Part shown: positions 52,267 to 60,793 of the stretch, in pieces | Numbering within the stretch: position 1 is the first letter of the stretch | Layout of the letters: the number at the start of each line of letters is the position of its first letter | Notes under the pieces: generated by a model | What the model was told of the DNA's origin: nothing | The model's database searches: none | Seen by the model: only the letters and a program-made list of their open reading frames with translations | Assembly (NCBI RefSeq): GCF_001598375.1 | Contig: NZ_BCYV01000018.1 | Coordinates: forward strand, 62,001 to 126,000 | Direction: 5' to 3' | Length of the DNA stretch: 64,000 nt | Source of the DNA: Novosphingobium capsulatum NBRC 12533 | Lineage (GTDB): Bacteria > Pseudomonadota > Alphaproteobacteria > Sphingomonadales > Sphingomonadaceae | Translations under genes and position numbers: made by a program

Positions 52267-53781
52267 TCAGCCGGCGCGGAAGCCGCCGCCCAGGGCGCGC
52301 ACCAGCGCCACGTGGGCAGACAGGGTGCGGGCCTGGAGATCGGCCAGCAGGCGCCGGTTGGCGAGCAGGGCATCCTGCGCCGACAGGACCGACAGATAGG
52401 TGGACAGGCCAGCTTCGTAACGGCGGCGGGCGATGCGATAGGCATCGTCAGAGGCGGCCACCGCCTGTTGCAGCTGGGCACGCTGGGCATCGATCGATTG
52501 CCGGGAGGCGGCGGCATCGGCCACATCGCGCAGCGCCTTGAGCAGCGTATCGTCATAGCTCGCCACGGCCTCGTCATAGCTGGCGCGCGCCTGGCGATAG
52601 CCACCGGCGATGCGCCCGCCCGAAAACAGCGGCAGGCTGATCGCCGGGCCGATCGATCCGGCATCGGAACCGCTCGCCGTCAGGTTGCTGAGGCCAAGCG
52701 CCTGCACGCCGATGAAGCCCATCAGGTTGACGTTGGGATAGAACGCGGCATGCGCCACCTGCACCCGCGCCGCGGCAGCCTCTGCCCGCGCGCGGGCAGC
52801 GGCAATATCGGCACGGCGGCCAACCAGATCGAGCGCCAGGTTGGCGGGCAGGCCCTGCGGCGCAAGCGTGGCAAGCTGTGGCAGGGCAATCGCATCGCCG
52901 CGCGCGGGCGGCGCCCCGATCAGCACGGCCAGGGCATGGCGGGCCAGGGCAATCGCCTCGTCAGCCGCCACCAGATCGGCGCGGGCAACCGGGATGCCAG
53001 CCTCTGCCTGGCGCTGCTCGGCCCGGGTATCGAGCCCATTGACCACGCGCTGGCGCACCAGCTTGGCGGTATCCTCGCGCAGTTGCAGCGCCTGGGCCCG
53101 CACATCGCGGGCGGCGGCGGCGCGGGCCAGGGTGGCATAGGCATCGGCAACGCCTGTGGCGATGGCGAGGCGGGCGGCCTGCGCCTCATATTCGGCGGCC
53201 TGCGCCTCTGAGGTGGCAGCGCGCAGGGCGGCGCGGTTCTTGCCAAAGAAATCCAGTTCGTAGCTGAGGCTGAGCGAGGCCGCACCGGTATCGTTCCAGC
53301 CGTGCGGCACGAAGGCGGGGGGAATGCCGTTGTTGTAGCTCTGCTTGGCTTCGGCCGCGTTGGCGCTGGCGGAAATGCCGGGCAGCAAAGCCGCCCCGCT
53401 GGCCTGGGCGAGACCGCGCGCGGCGCGCAGGCGGGCATCGGCCTGAGCCAGCGTGGGAGAATTGGCCACGCCTTCCGCGATCAGCGCGGACAGCTGCGGA
53501 TCGCGCAGCGCCTGCCACCAATCGGCCGCAGGCCAATCGGCCGGCGTAACCGACTGTGCTGGCGCGGACGCGGGCAGCGCCAGATCGGTGGCGGTTGCCT
53601 GGCGCAGCGCCGGCTTTTGGCCGAGATCGGGAACGGGGGCACAGCCGGCCAGCAGGCCCGCCATGGCCAGGCCGCTAACCAGCGGCGCGCGCCAGAACGG
53701 CCGAATCGCGGCGGCGGGAGACACCATGGGGGAAAACAGGGCTGACGCGCGGTTGGAAAGACCGGCGGGGGAGGCAGTCAT
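52267..53781 (-). CDS. NodT/OprM family outer-membrane efflux factor, 504 aa
   Basis: This is a TolC-like trimeric channel lipoprotein. The lipobox is LAMAGLLAGC at about residue 47, preceded by a longer than usual n-region. Two outer-membrane efflux protein repeats follow: WWQALRDPQLSALIAEGVAN and LSYELDFFGKNRAALRAATS in the first, PLFSGGRIAGGYRQARASYD in the second, ending YEAGLSTYLSVLSAQDALLA. ATG 53781 is chosen. It is the first gene of the pump operon and is divergent from the TetR gene, with 103 bp between start codons. Confidence 0.91.
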   Translation of the reverse strand: MTASPAGLSNRASALFSPMVSPAAAIRPFWRAPLVSGLAMAGLLAGCAPVPDLGQKPALRQATATDLALPASAPAQSVTPADWPAADWWQALRDPQLSALIAEGVANSPTLAQADARLRAARGLAQASGAALLPGISASANAAEAKQSYNNGIPPAFVPHGWNDTGAASLSLSYELDFFGKNRAALRAATSEAQAAEYEAQAARLAIATGVADAYATLARAAAARDVRAQALQLREDTAKLVRQRVVNGLDTRAEQRQAEAGIPVARADLVAADEAIALARHALAVLIGAPPARGDAIALPQLATLAPQGLPANLALDLVGRRADIAAARARAEAAAARVQVAHAAFYPNVNLMGFIGVQALGLSNLTASGSDAGSIGPAISLPLFSGGRIAGGYRQARASYDEAVASYDDTLLKALRDVADAAASRQSIDAQRAQLQQAVAASDDAYRIARRRYEAGLSTYLSVLSAQDALLANRRLLADLQARTLSAHVALVRALGGGFRAG

Positions 53782-53815
53782 GCAGGGCCTTTGCGCAATC
53801 GGGAACGGGACGACC

Positions 53816-53895
53816 GTGTACGGATCGGTCACTAATCTTCAACTGCGCCCTTGCACTGCGCCTGTCAACAGCTATGTGTACGGAATGGTCACTAA
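53816..53895. promoter_or_regulatory. Two direct operator-like repeats between the pump operon and the TetR gene
   Basis: GTGTACGGATCGGTCACTAA (53816-53835) and GTGTACGGAATGGTCACTAA (53876-53895) differ at two positions and are exactly 60 bp apart. Each contains a partly palindromic core and lies in the divergent promoter region. They are the likely binding sites of the TetR-family regulator. The right copy contains the TetR ATG. Confidence 0.7.
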
Positions 53896-54532
53896 CCCGT
53901 CCAATTGCAGACTCAAACGCTGTTCGCCCGATGAGCGGCGGGAAAACATCCTGTCCGTGGCCACGCAGGTGTTCACGCAGACGGGCTATGGCGCCACCTC
54001 GATGTCAGCCATCGCGGCCGAGCTGGGCGGTTCCAAGGCCACGCTTTACAAGTATTTTCCATCGAAGGAGCAGTTGTTTGAAGCGGTGCTGATGCGCGGC
54101 TGCGGCGCGGTCATGGCCTCGCTTCAGGAACTGGCGGAAACCGAATCGGATGACCTTGAGGGCATTCTTACCGATTTCGGCACGCGCTTCCTGTCCGGGC
54201 TGTGCAGCCAGCGCTCGATCGATGTCTATCGCATGGTCCATGCCGACGGGGTGCAATTCCACGAAGCGGCAGAGATGTTCTTCCGCTGCGGGCCGGAAAT
54301 TGCCGGCACTACCCTGGCGGCCGTGCTGCAACGCGTGGCCGGCCAGCGCGGCCTGGCCCTGCCCGATCCGCGTTTGGCAGCAGACCAGTTCCTGGGCATG
54401 GTGCGGGGCAAGCTGCACATGCGCGTGGCGGTGGGCGTGATGCCAGCGCCCGACGCGGACACGATTCGCTGCCACGCCGCGCACGCCGCGCGCATCTTTG
54501 CCCACGGCCTGCTGCACCAGCCGAAGACTTGA
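53885..54532 (+). CDS. TetR/AcrR family transcriptional regulator, 215 aa
   Basis: The N-terminal helix-turn-helix is typical: RRENILSVATQVFTQTGYGA followed by TSMSAIAAELGGSKATLYKY and FPSKEQLF. The C-terminal ligand-binding domain matches AcrR/AefR-type repressors (SIDVYRMVHADGVQFHEAAE). It is divergent from the efflux operon and probably represses it until a substrate binds. ATG 53885 is used; a GTG at 53876 is in frame. Both fall in an operator-like repeat, which suggests autorepression. Confidence 0.9.
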   Translation: MVTNPSNCRLKRCSPDERRENILSVATQVFTQTGYGATSMSAIAAELGGSKATLYKYFPSKEQLFEAVLMRGCGAVMASLQELAETESDDLEGILTDFGTRFLSGLCSQRSIDVYRMVHADGVQFHEAAEMFFRCGPEIAGTTLAAVLQRVAGQRGLALPDPRLAADQFLGMVRGKLHMRVAVGVMPAPDADTIRCHAAHAARIFAHGLLHQPKT

Positions 54533-54549
54533 TCGCCACAACGACGATG

Positions 54550-54577
54550 GCCGGCGATCCCCAGGGGAATCGCCGGC
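54550..54577. terminator. Hairpin between the TetR gene and flagellin
   Basis: GCCGGCGATCCCC and GGGGAATCGCCGGC form an almost perfect stem with a one-base loop and a one-base bulge, in the 76-bp convergent gap. There is no T-run, so it is a moderate terminator candidate. Confidence 0.6.
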
Positions 54578-54608
54578 ACCGTGGAGAACCGGGTATTGGC
54601 AGCTGGGA

Positions 54609-55490
54609 TCAGCGCAGCAGCGTCAGCACGTTCTGCTGATTCTGGTTGGCCTGCGAGATCATCGCGGTCGAAGCCTGGGCCAGGATCTGGGCCTTGGCCA
54701 TCTGGGTGGTTTCGGCCGAGTAGTCGGTATCCTGAATACGCGAACGGGCATCCGACAGATTGGTGATGTTGTCGTTCAGGTTGTTGACCACCGAGCTGAG
54801 GCGGTTCTGGCCGGCACCGAGCGTGGCGCGCGTGGCGTTCACTTCCTTGAGCGCGGCATCGACGTTGTCCATCGTGGTCGAAGCCTTGCCGGTGTCGGAC
54901 ACGTCGAGCGCCTGGGTGGTCGAGGTGGCGCTGTAGGACGTGTCAGTGCCGCCGAACAGGTTGACGCCCGAGAACGCCTTGCTGACGAGGTCGACCGTGT
55001 CGGTGGTGTTGGCACCGGTCTGGATCGAGCTTTTCACGTCGTCGCTGCCGTCGGTGGCCGCCGTGCCGCTGGCGACCTTGAACACCTTGTTGCCGTTGAA
55101 CTCGGTATTGTTGAGCACGTCGGAAATCTGGGCATTCAGGTTCGAGACTTCCGACTGCATCGCGTCGCGGTCAGACTGCTGGTAGGTGTCCGACTTCGAC
55201 TGCACGGCCAGTTCGCGCACGCGCTGCAGCATGTTGGTCACTTCGCTGAGCGCGCCTTCGGCCGTCTGCGCCATCGAGATGCCGTCGTTGGCGTTGCGCA
55301 CGCCCTGCGACATGCCGGTGATCTGCGCGGTCATGGTCGTGGAAATGGCCAGGCCCGCCGCATCGTCCTTGGCACTGTTGATTCGCTTGCCGGTCGACAG
55401 GCGTTCCATCGCGGTTGCAGCCAGCTTGCTTGCCGAGTTGGAAGCGTTGGCCGCCTTGATGGCGCTGACGTTGGTGTTGATTACCGCCAT
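54609..55490 (-). CDS. fliC: Flagellin, 293 aa
   Basis: The filament subunit has the invariant N-terminal D0/D1 helices (MAVINTNVSAIKAANASNSA and MERLSTGKRINSAKDDAAGL followed by AISTTMTAQI) and C-terminal helix QILAQASTAMISQANQNQQN. The central variable region between is short, as in many alphaproteobacterial flagellins of about 290 residues. The ATG at 55490 has GGAGAAA just upstream. A sigma-28-like promoter lies 70 bases upstream. It is the only flagellin in the window. Confidence 0.97.
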   Translation of the reverse strand: MAVINTNVSAIKAANASNSASKLAATAMERLSTGKRINSAKDDAAGLAISTTMTAQITGMSQGVRNANDGISMAQTAEGALSEVTNMLQRVRELAVQSKSDTYQQSDRDAMQSEVSNLNAQISDVLNNTEFNGNKVFKVASGTAATDGSDDVKSSIQTGANTTDTVDLVSKAFSGVNLFGGTDTSYSATSTTQALDVSDTGKASTTMDNVDAALKEVNATRATLGAGQNRLSSVVNNLNDNITNLSDARSRIQDTDYSAETTQMAKAQILAQASTAMISQANQNQQNVLTLLR

Positions 55491-55559
55491 GATGTTTCTC
55501 CGATTTTCGGGACAGACCCCAATCGCTGCCAGTCCAGGGATTGACCGGCTGCACGGCAA

Positions 55560-55585
55560 AGACCGGCAGGATGGGCGGCAATTTA
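55560..55585 (-). promoter_or_regulatory. Sigma-28-like promoter of flagellin
   Basis: On the minus strand TAAA is followed by 14 bases and GCCGGTCT, the same architecture as at flgM and motA. It lies 70 bases upstream of the flagellin ATG. A weak sigma-54-like site (55549-55567) overlaps it. Confidence 0.62.
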
Positions 55586-55660
55586 AGGGCAAAATCTTGC
55601 CGGTCAGCGGTTTTGCGGCGGCGCCATATACGTGTTTCCCCTTAGCACCGTCGCTGATCT

Positions 55661-55686
55661 TAAAGTTTCACACCATTTGACGGTTT
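55661..55686 (+). promoter_or_regulatory. Possible sigma-28-like promoter of the sigma-54 activator
   Basis: TAAA, 14 bases, then GACGGTTT. The spacing equals that of the other three sites but the -10 box is less similar. It points toward the activator gene, 49 bases before ATG 55735. Confidence 0.35.
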
Positions 55687-55734
55687 CGCGCGAAAAACAG
55701 CGTCGTGGATATGGTTAAGACGGGGGTCAAAGTG

Positions 55735-57012
55735 ATGAACAGCGATTGCGGCGACAGATTGCCGATAAGCGGGCAGGCGCAGGCGCGCCACGGCGCGCTG
55801 ATCATGCGCGCTGCAGCGGTGCTCAATACGCCGGGCATGGGCCCCCTGCCCGTGCTGGCCGATTCGACCGATGTGGGCGCGCTCGATCCGCGCCGCCCGG
55901 CGGTGGTGCTGGAACGCGGGGCGCAGCCGGCGCTGGCGCGCATGGCCAATGGCAAGCGCCACGTGGTGCGCTATGCCGATCCGCTGTCGGAAAGCGCGCT
56001 GGCCGCGATCATCGCCTGCGCCACCGCGCCCGGCATGCCGATTGCCGCCGATCCCGAAACTCTATCGATCCTGGCGCTGGCCGAGCGTCTGGCCGTCAGC
56101 GACATCCCCGTGCTGATCAACGGCCCCACCGGCACCGGCAAGGAAGTGTTGAGCCGGTTCATCCACGCCGCCAGCCCCCGCCACAACAAGCCGTTCATCG
56201 GCGTCAACTGCGCCGCCATGCCCGAAACCATGCTGGAAGCGCTGCTGTTCGGCCACCAGAAGGGCGCGTTCACCGGCGCCAGCGCGGCCGGCGAAGGCTT
56301 TTTCCGCGCGGCCCATGGCGGCACGCTGCTGCTGGATGAAATCGCCGAAATGCCGCTGTCGCTGCAAGCCAAGCTGCTGCGCGCGCTGCAGGAAGGCGAA
56401 GTGGTGCCGCTGGGCGCGACCCAGCCGGTCAAGGTGGATGTGCGCATCATCGCCTGCGCCAACCGCGATCTGCCAACCGAGGTGGAGGACGGGCGGTTCC
56501 GCGCCGATCTCTATTACCGGCTCAACGTTTTTCCGCTGACGCTGCGCGCGCTGGCCGAGCGGCCCGATGATATCGCGCCGCTGGCCTTTGCCCTGATGAT
56601 GCGCCACGCGCCAGCCGATCGGCCGCTGCCCTGGCTGTCGGACGCAGCGCTGGCCATGCTGGGCTGCCACGGCTGGCCAGGCAATGTGCGCGAGCTGGAA
56701 AACGTGGTACGCCGCGCCCTGCTGCTGGCCGGCGACCAGGCCGAAATCGGGCCTGAGCATATCGTGTTCGATCGCCCCGCGCGCAGCCCCGCCAGCGATG
56801 CGGCGCTGGCCGAAGTGCGCGCGCCCCAGGCGGGCAAGCTGTCCAACATTGTCCAGCTGTCCGAAGCGCGCGCGATCCTGGCCACGCTGGAAGCGTGCGG
56901 CGGCAGCCGCGTGGAAGCGGCGCGCCAACTGGGCATTTCCGAACGCACCCTGCGCTATCGCCTGGCCAGCTTCCGTGAAGCCGGCATTGCCGTGGCGGGA
57001 GGCCGGCGATGA
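55735..57012 (+). CDS. Sigma-54-dependent flagellar activator (FlbD/FleQ-like), 425 aa
   Basis: The central AAA+ domain has Walker A GPTGTGKE at about residue 129, the sigma-54 contact loop GAFTGA at 177-182, GGTLLLDEIAEMPLSLQAKL and a sensor/arginine region DLYYRLNVFPLTLRALAERP. The C-terminus is a Fis-type helix-turn-helix (SRVEAARQLGISERTLRYRL). The N-terminal ~110 residues have no recognisable phospho-acceptor Asp, so activation may not use a kinase, as in FlbD and FleQ. ATG 55735 with GGGGG nine bases upstream is preferred over GTG 55705 and ATG 55711. It overlaps fliE and probably activates the two sigma-54 promoters noted. Confidence 0.92.
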   Translation: MNSDCGDRLPISGQAQARHGALIMRAAAVLNTPGMGPLPVLADSTDVGALDPRRPAVVLERGAQPALARMANGKRHVVRYADPLSESALAAIIACATAPGMPIAADPETLSILALAERLAVSDIPVLINGPTGTGKEVLSRFIHAASPRHNKPFIGVNCAAMPETMLEALLFGHQKGAFTGASAAGEGFFRAAHGGTLLLDEIAEMPLSLQAKLLRALQEGEVVPLGATQPVKVDVRIIACANRDLPTEVEDGRFRADLYYRLNVFPLTLRALAERPDDIAPLAFALMMRHAPADRPLPWLSDAALAMLGCHGWPGNVRELENVVRRALLLAGDQAEIGPEHIVFDRPARSPASDAALAEVRAPQAGKLSNIVQLSEARAILATLEACGGSRVEAARQLGISERTLRYRLASFREAGIAVAGGRR

Positions 57013-57371
57013 GCGCGATCAACGGCATAGGCGCCGGGGGCGGCATCCAGCAGATCATGGCCATGCGCCAGCAGATCATCGATCGCTCGCACCTGCTGCG
57101 ACAGATCCGCACGCCTGAAAGCGGGTTACCGGCCGAAACCAATTCGCCGACCGGTGGCTTTACCGACGCGCTCAAGTCGGCGCTCGACACGGTCAATGCC
57201 AGCCAGACCAAGGCCGACGGCATCAGCGCGGCCTATGAAAAGGGCGAGACGGTCGATGTCGCCAAGGTGATGCTGGCCCGCCAGGAAGCCGGCGTTGCCT
57301 TTGAAGCCACGCTGCAGGTGCGCAACAAGCTGTTGACCGCCTACCAGGACATCATGCGGATGGGGGTCTGA
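57009..57371 (+). CDS. fliE: Flagellar hook-basal body protein FliE, 120 aa
   Basis: FliE joins the MS-ring to the rod and is among the first exported proteins. The conserved C-terminal half FTDALKSALDTVNASQTKAD followed by EKGETVDVAKVMLARQEAGV and RNKLLTAYQDIMRMGV is typical. It overlaps the activator gene by four bases and is followed three bases later by fliF. Confidence 0.94.
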   Translation: MSAINGIGAGGGIQQIMAMRQQIIDRSHLLRQIRTPESGLPAETNSPTGGFTDALKSALDTVNASQTKADGISAAYEKGETVDVAKVMLARQEAGVAFEATLQVRNKLLTAYQDIMRMGV

Positions 57372-57374
57372 TAG

Positions 57375-59144
57375 ATGGCCGATCTGGTTCCCGTGGGGGC
57401 CGGTGGCAGCCCGCCACCCTCGCTTCTGGCGCCCTTGACCGATCCGGCCGGCGGTGCCCTGCCGGCACGGATGGGCGCATTCCTGCGCCAGCCGCCGCTG
57501 CGCCGCATGTTGCCTTGGTTCGGCGGCATTACCGCCGCCGGGCTGACCGGGCTGTTGTGGCTGACCATGGCGCCCGCGCCGCAGCGCATGCTCTATTCCG
57601 ATCTGTCGGATGCCGAGCGCGCGCAGGTGACGGCCGCGCTCGATAAGGCGGCGATCGCCTATCACATCGACAATTCCACCGGCGCGATCACCGTGGGGGA
57701 AAACGACCTCTACAAGGCGCGCATGGTGGCGGCATCCGATGGCGCAGTGGCCACGCCCGAAACCGGCGAGCAGATGATCGACAAGCTGCCGATGGGCGCC
57801 AGCCGCACCCTGGAAGGGCAGCGGCTGCAAGCCGCGCGCGAGCGCGAGCTGGAACTGACCATCATGCAGATCGACGGGGTGGAGGCGGTGCGCGTGCACC
57901 TGGCCCAGCCGGAAAAATCGGTCTTCGTGCGCGATACCGCCGCGCCCTCTGCCTCGGTCATGGTGCGCCTGGCCAAGGGGCGGCAACTGGCCACCAGCCA
58001 GGTCTCGGCGATCGTCAACCTGGTGGCCGGATCGGTGCCGGAACTCTCGGTCGATGCGGTCAAGGTGATCGACCAGCACGGGCGCCTGCTGTCGGCCGAC
58101 AAGCCGGGCGATGCTGATCGCCTGGAAATCCAGGGCCGGCTGGAAGACAAACTGCGCGAGCAGATTTCCCAGCTGCTGACCCCGATGCTGGGCGAAGGCA
58201 ACTTTTCCAGCGAGGTGCAGGTCGATCTGGACATGGACCAGGTGACCTCTGCCCGCGAAAGCTATGACAAGCAGGGCGCGGTGCGCACCGAGCAGCAATC
58301 CGCCTCGCAGACCAGCGGGCCGGGCGCGGTGGGCGTGCCGGGTGTCTTGTCCAACACCCCGCCCGCGCCCACCACCGCCGCGGTTGGCGCGCCGCAGGGC
58401 ACGCCCTCGCCCAGCCCATCGGGCGCGGCGCCCAGCAATGGCGAAAGCTCGTCCTCGAAAACCTATGAGCTGGGCCGCGAAGTGGCGGTGACCAACAACA
58501 CACCGGGCAAGATCCGCCGCCTGACCGTGGCTGTGGCGCTGTCTTCGGCGGTGCTGGCCAAGGCCAAGCCGGCCGATATCGACCAGATCAAGCAACTGGT
58601 GAGCGCGGCCGTGGGCGCCGATCCCACGCGCGGCGATCAGGTGGCCGTGGCGGTGCGCGCGTTCAATCCGGCCGACATTACCCCGCCCAAGTTCTATGAA
58701 CAGCCCTGGTTTGCCATGGCGGTGCGCAACGGCGTGGCGCTGGTGGCGGTGCTTTTGACGCTGCTGCTGGGCGTGCGCCCGCTGATCAAGGCGCTGCGCC
58801 GCGATGGCGGTGCATCGGCCAAGGGCAAGGACGCCCGCAAGAAGGGCAAGGCCGCCGCCAGCGATGACGACGACGAGGACGCCGAGGAGGCCAACGCCGC
58901 ACGCGCCGAGGCCGCTGCCGATCCCAACGCCCCGCGCCCAAGCCGCGAGATCGGCCCTGGGCCCACCACCGGCATGATCAAGCCGATGCTGGCGCCAGCG
59001 CAAGATGAAACCGGCGCGATCGATACCGAACTGCTCAGCCGCCAGGTGGGCCTGGCCCAGCGCCTGGTCCAGGAAAAGCCCGACAGCGCCGTGGCCGTGC
59101 TGCGCCAGATGCTGAAGGAACCGAGCGAAGAAGGCGCCTCATAA
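57375..59144 (+). CDS. fliF: Flagellar MS-ring protein FliF, 589 aa
   Basis: FliF forms the MS-ring, the base of the motor. An N-terminal membrane helix (MLPWFGGITAAGLTGLLWLT) leads to the ring-building domains, including GENDLYKARMVAASDGAVAT, LEGQRLQAARERELELTIMQ and NLVAGSVPELSVDAVKVIDQ. A second helix (NGVALVAVLLTLLLGVRPLI) precedes the cytoplasmic tail that binds FliG. The periplasmic loop contains a Pro/Ser-rich segment near residues 310-360. Length is normal. Confidence 0.97.
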   Translation: MADLVPVGAGGSPPPSLLAPLTDPAGGALPARMGAFLRQPPLRRMLPWFGGITAAGLTGLLWLTMAPAPQRMLYSDLSDAERAQVTAALDKAAIAYHIDNSTGAITVGENDLYKARMVAASDGAVATPETGEQMIDKLPMGASRTLEGQRLQAARERELELTIMQIDGVEAVRVHLAQPEKSVFVRDTAAPSASVMVRLAKGRQLATSQVSAIVNLVAGSVPELSVDAVKVIDQHGRLLSADKPGDADRLEIQGRLEDKLREQISQLLTPMLGEGNFSSEVQVDLDMDQVTSARESYDKQGAVRTEQQSASQTSGPGAVGVPGVLSNTPPAPTTAAVGAPQGTPSPSPSGAAPSNGESSSSKTYELGREVAVTNNTPGKIRRLTVAVALSSAVLAKAKPADIDQIKQLVSAAVGADPTRGDQVAVAVRAFNPADITPPKFYEQPWFAMAVRNGVALVAVLLTLLLGVRPLIKALRRDGGASAKGKDARKKGKAAASDDDDEDAEEANAARAEAAADPNAPRPSREIGPGPTTGMIKPMLAPAQDETGAIDTELLSRQVGLAQRLVQEKPDSAVAVLRQMLKEPSEEGAS

Positions 59145-59145
59145 C

Positions 59146-60171
59146 ATGGACAGCGACATGGCAGAGGGTTTGGGCAGCATGACCGATCCCGAACTGGCCG
59201 CCGTCATGGTCATGCTGCTGGAAGACCAGCAGGCGGCCGATCTGCTGGCGCAGCTCGATCCCAAGGAACTGCGCCTGCTGGGCGAAAAGATGTGTGCGCT
59301 GGGCGAGATCGGCCCGGTGGCCATTGCCCAGTCGATCACCGGCTTTGTCGAGCGGACCGAGCGCCTGGGCCTGACCGCGCACGATCGCGTGGGCCAGGTG
59401 CGCGATCTGATGACGCGCGCGGTGGGCGAGGTGAAGGCCGTCAACCTGATGCACCGCATCGCGCCCGAAGCGGCGCAGGATACCTCGGCGCTGGAACTGG
59501 CACGCTGGCTCAACCCCGAAGTGCTGATCCCACTGGTGCGCGGCGAGCATCCCCAGGCAATTGCCGTGCTGCTGGTGCAGATCGACCCGGAAGTGGCCGC
59601 CGCCGTGCTGCACGGCCTGCCCGAAACGATCCAGACCCAGGTGGTCCACCGCATCGCCACGCTGGGCAAGGTCTCGGCCGAGGCGCTGCGCATGCTGGAA
59701 GAAGTGCTGACCCGCCGCATCGTGGCGATCCACAGCCGCTCTGCCCTGACCATGGGTGGCCCGCGCGAGGCGGCCGAGATCATCAACGTCGCAGCCAAGG
59801 CGGTGGAGAAGCGGGTCATGCCCGAACTCACCAAGATGGACAAAGCCCTCGCCAAGGAAATCGAGAACGAGATGTTCAAGTTCGAACATCTCTATGTGCT
59901 GGATGCGCAATCGATGGGCGCCATGCTGCGCGAGGTGGACAGCGACACGCTGATCGCCGCGCTCAAGGGCATTGAGGAACCGCAGCGCGAGGTGTTCTTC
60001 CGCGCCATGTCGAGCCGCGCCGCCGATGGCGTGCGCGACGAGATCGCCGCGCGCGGCCGCCTCAAGCGCGCCGAGGTGACCGAGGCGCAAAAGGCCATGA
60101 TCACCGCCGCCCGCCGCCTTTCGGCCGAAGGGGTGATCGTGTTCGGTTCGGGTGATGATGACTATGTCTGA
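59146..60171 (+). CDS. fliG: Flagellar motor switch protein FliG, 341 aa
   Basis: FliG is the rotor ring that interacts with MotA. The middle domain has the EHPQ motif in LVRGEHPQAIAVLLVQIDPE. The C-terminal torque helix MFKFEHLYVLDAQSMGAMLR followed by EVDSDTLIAALKGIEEPQRE and VFFRAMSSRAAD is normal. The N-terminus binds FliF. ATG 59146 or the in-frame ATG 59158 could be used. It is directly after fliF and its end overlaps fliH. Confidence 0.96.
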   Translation: MDSDMAEGLGSMTDPELAAVMVMLLEDQQAADLLAQLDPKELRLLGEKMCALGEIGPVAIAQSITGFVERTERLGLTAHDRVGQVRDLMTRAVGEVKAVNLMHRIAPEAAQDTSALELARWLNPEVLIPLVRGEHPQAIAVLLVQIDPEVAAAVLHGLPETIQTQVVHRIATLGKVSAEALRMLEEVLTRRIVAIHSRSALTMGGPREAAEIINVAAKAVEKRVMPELTKMDKALAKEIENEMFKFEHLYVLDAQSMGAMLREVDSDTLIAALKGIEEPQREVFFRAMSSRAADGVRDEIAARGRLKRAEVTEAQKAMITAARRLSAEGVIVFGSGDDDYV

Positions 60172-60793
60172 CCTGCTGCGCATTCCCGAACCCGGGCGCA
60201 CGCTGCGCGCCTGGGGCGCGGTGCCGGCGCAATCGCAGGGCTTTACGCTCGACCCGCGCTTTGCCCGGATACCAGTGGCGCCTGCAACGGCCGAATTTGC
60301 CGCCATGCCCGAGCCTGAGCGCGAAGACCCGATCGAGCGCGCCCGCGCCGATGGTTTTGCCGCCGGCCAAGCCGCCGCACTGGCCCAGGCACAGGCCGAT
60401 GCCGCCACCCAGGACGCCGCGCGCCACCGTATCGAAAGCGCCTTGCGCGCGATGGACGCCGCGCAGATCGATGCGCTGGAGCAGCGCCTGCGCCAGACCG
60501 TGCTGGCCCTGTGCGAAGCGGTGCTGGCCGATGCCGCGATCGATCCTGCCGCGCTGGAGCAGCGCGTGCGCCGCGCCGCGCAGATGCTGGCCCGCGCCGA
60601 AGATGCCCGCGTGATCCGCCTGCATCCCGAAGACCTGGCGCTGGTGGGCCAGCACTTGCCCGAAGACTGGCACTGCGAGCCCGATTCCAGCCTGGAACGT
60701 GGCGCCGTGCGCGTCGATGGAGCGCTGGGCGGGGTGGAAGATGGCCCGCTGCAATGGCGCCGCGCGGTGGAAGAGGCGCTGCGGCAATGCTGA
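60164..60793 (+). CDS. fliH: Flagellar export ATPase regulator FliH, 209 aa
   Basis: FliH is the stator-like stalk that binds the FliI ATPase and docks it at the C-ring. An N-terminal extension is followed by an Ala-rich helix with AxxxG-like repeats (RADGFAAGQAAALAQAQADA). The C-terminal FliI-binding domain contains ALEQRVRRAAQMLARAEDAR and the end GALGGVEDGPLQWRRAVEEA. Three upstream ATG/GTG codons (60152-60158) are in frame; ATG 60164 (MSDLLRIPEPG) is preferred. Position between fliG and fliI supports the call, since sequence conservation is low. Confidence 0.87.
   Translation: MSDLLRIPEPGRTLRAWGAVPAQSQGFTLDPRFARIPVAPATAEFAAMPEPEREDPIERARADGFAAGQAAALAQAQADAATQDAARHRIESALRAMDAAQIDALEQRLRQTVLALCEAVLADAAIDPAALEQRVRRAAQMLARAEDARVIRLHPEDLALVGQHLPEDWHCEPDSSLERGAVRVDGALGGVEDGPLQWRRAVEEALRQC

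Noticed and set aside
50842..53211. 789-residue open frame on the plus strand
   Set aside because: Antisense to the efflux operon; it crosses gene borders without any domain.
55600..55620. Possible sigma-54 promoter before the activator gene (GGTCAGCGGTTTTGC)
   Set aside because: The spacing is 11 bases between GG and GC, which is not tolerated at most sigma-54 promoters.
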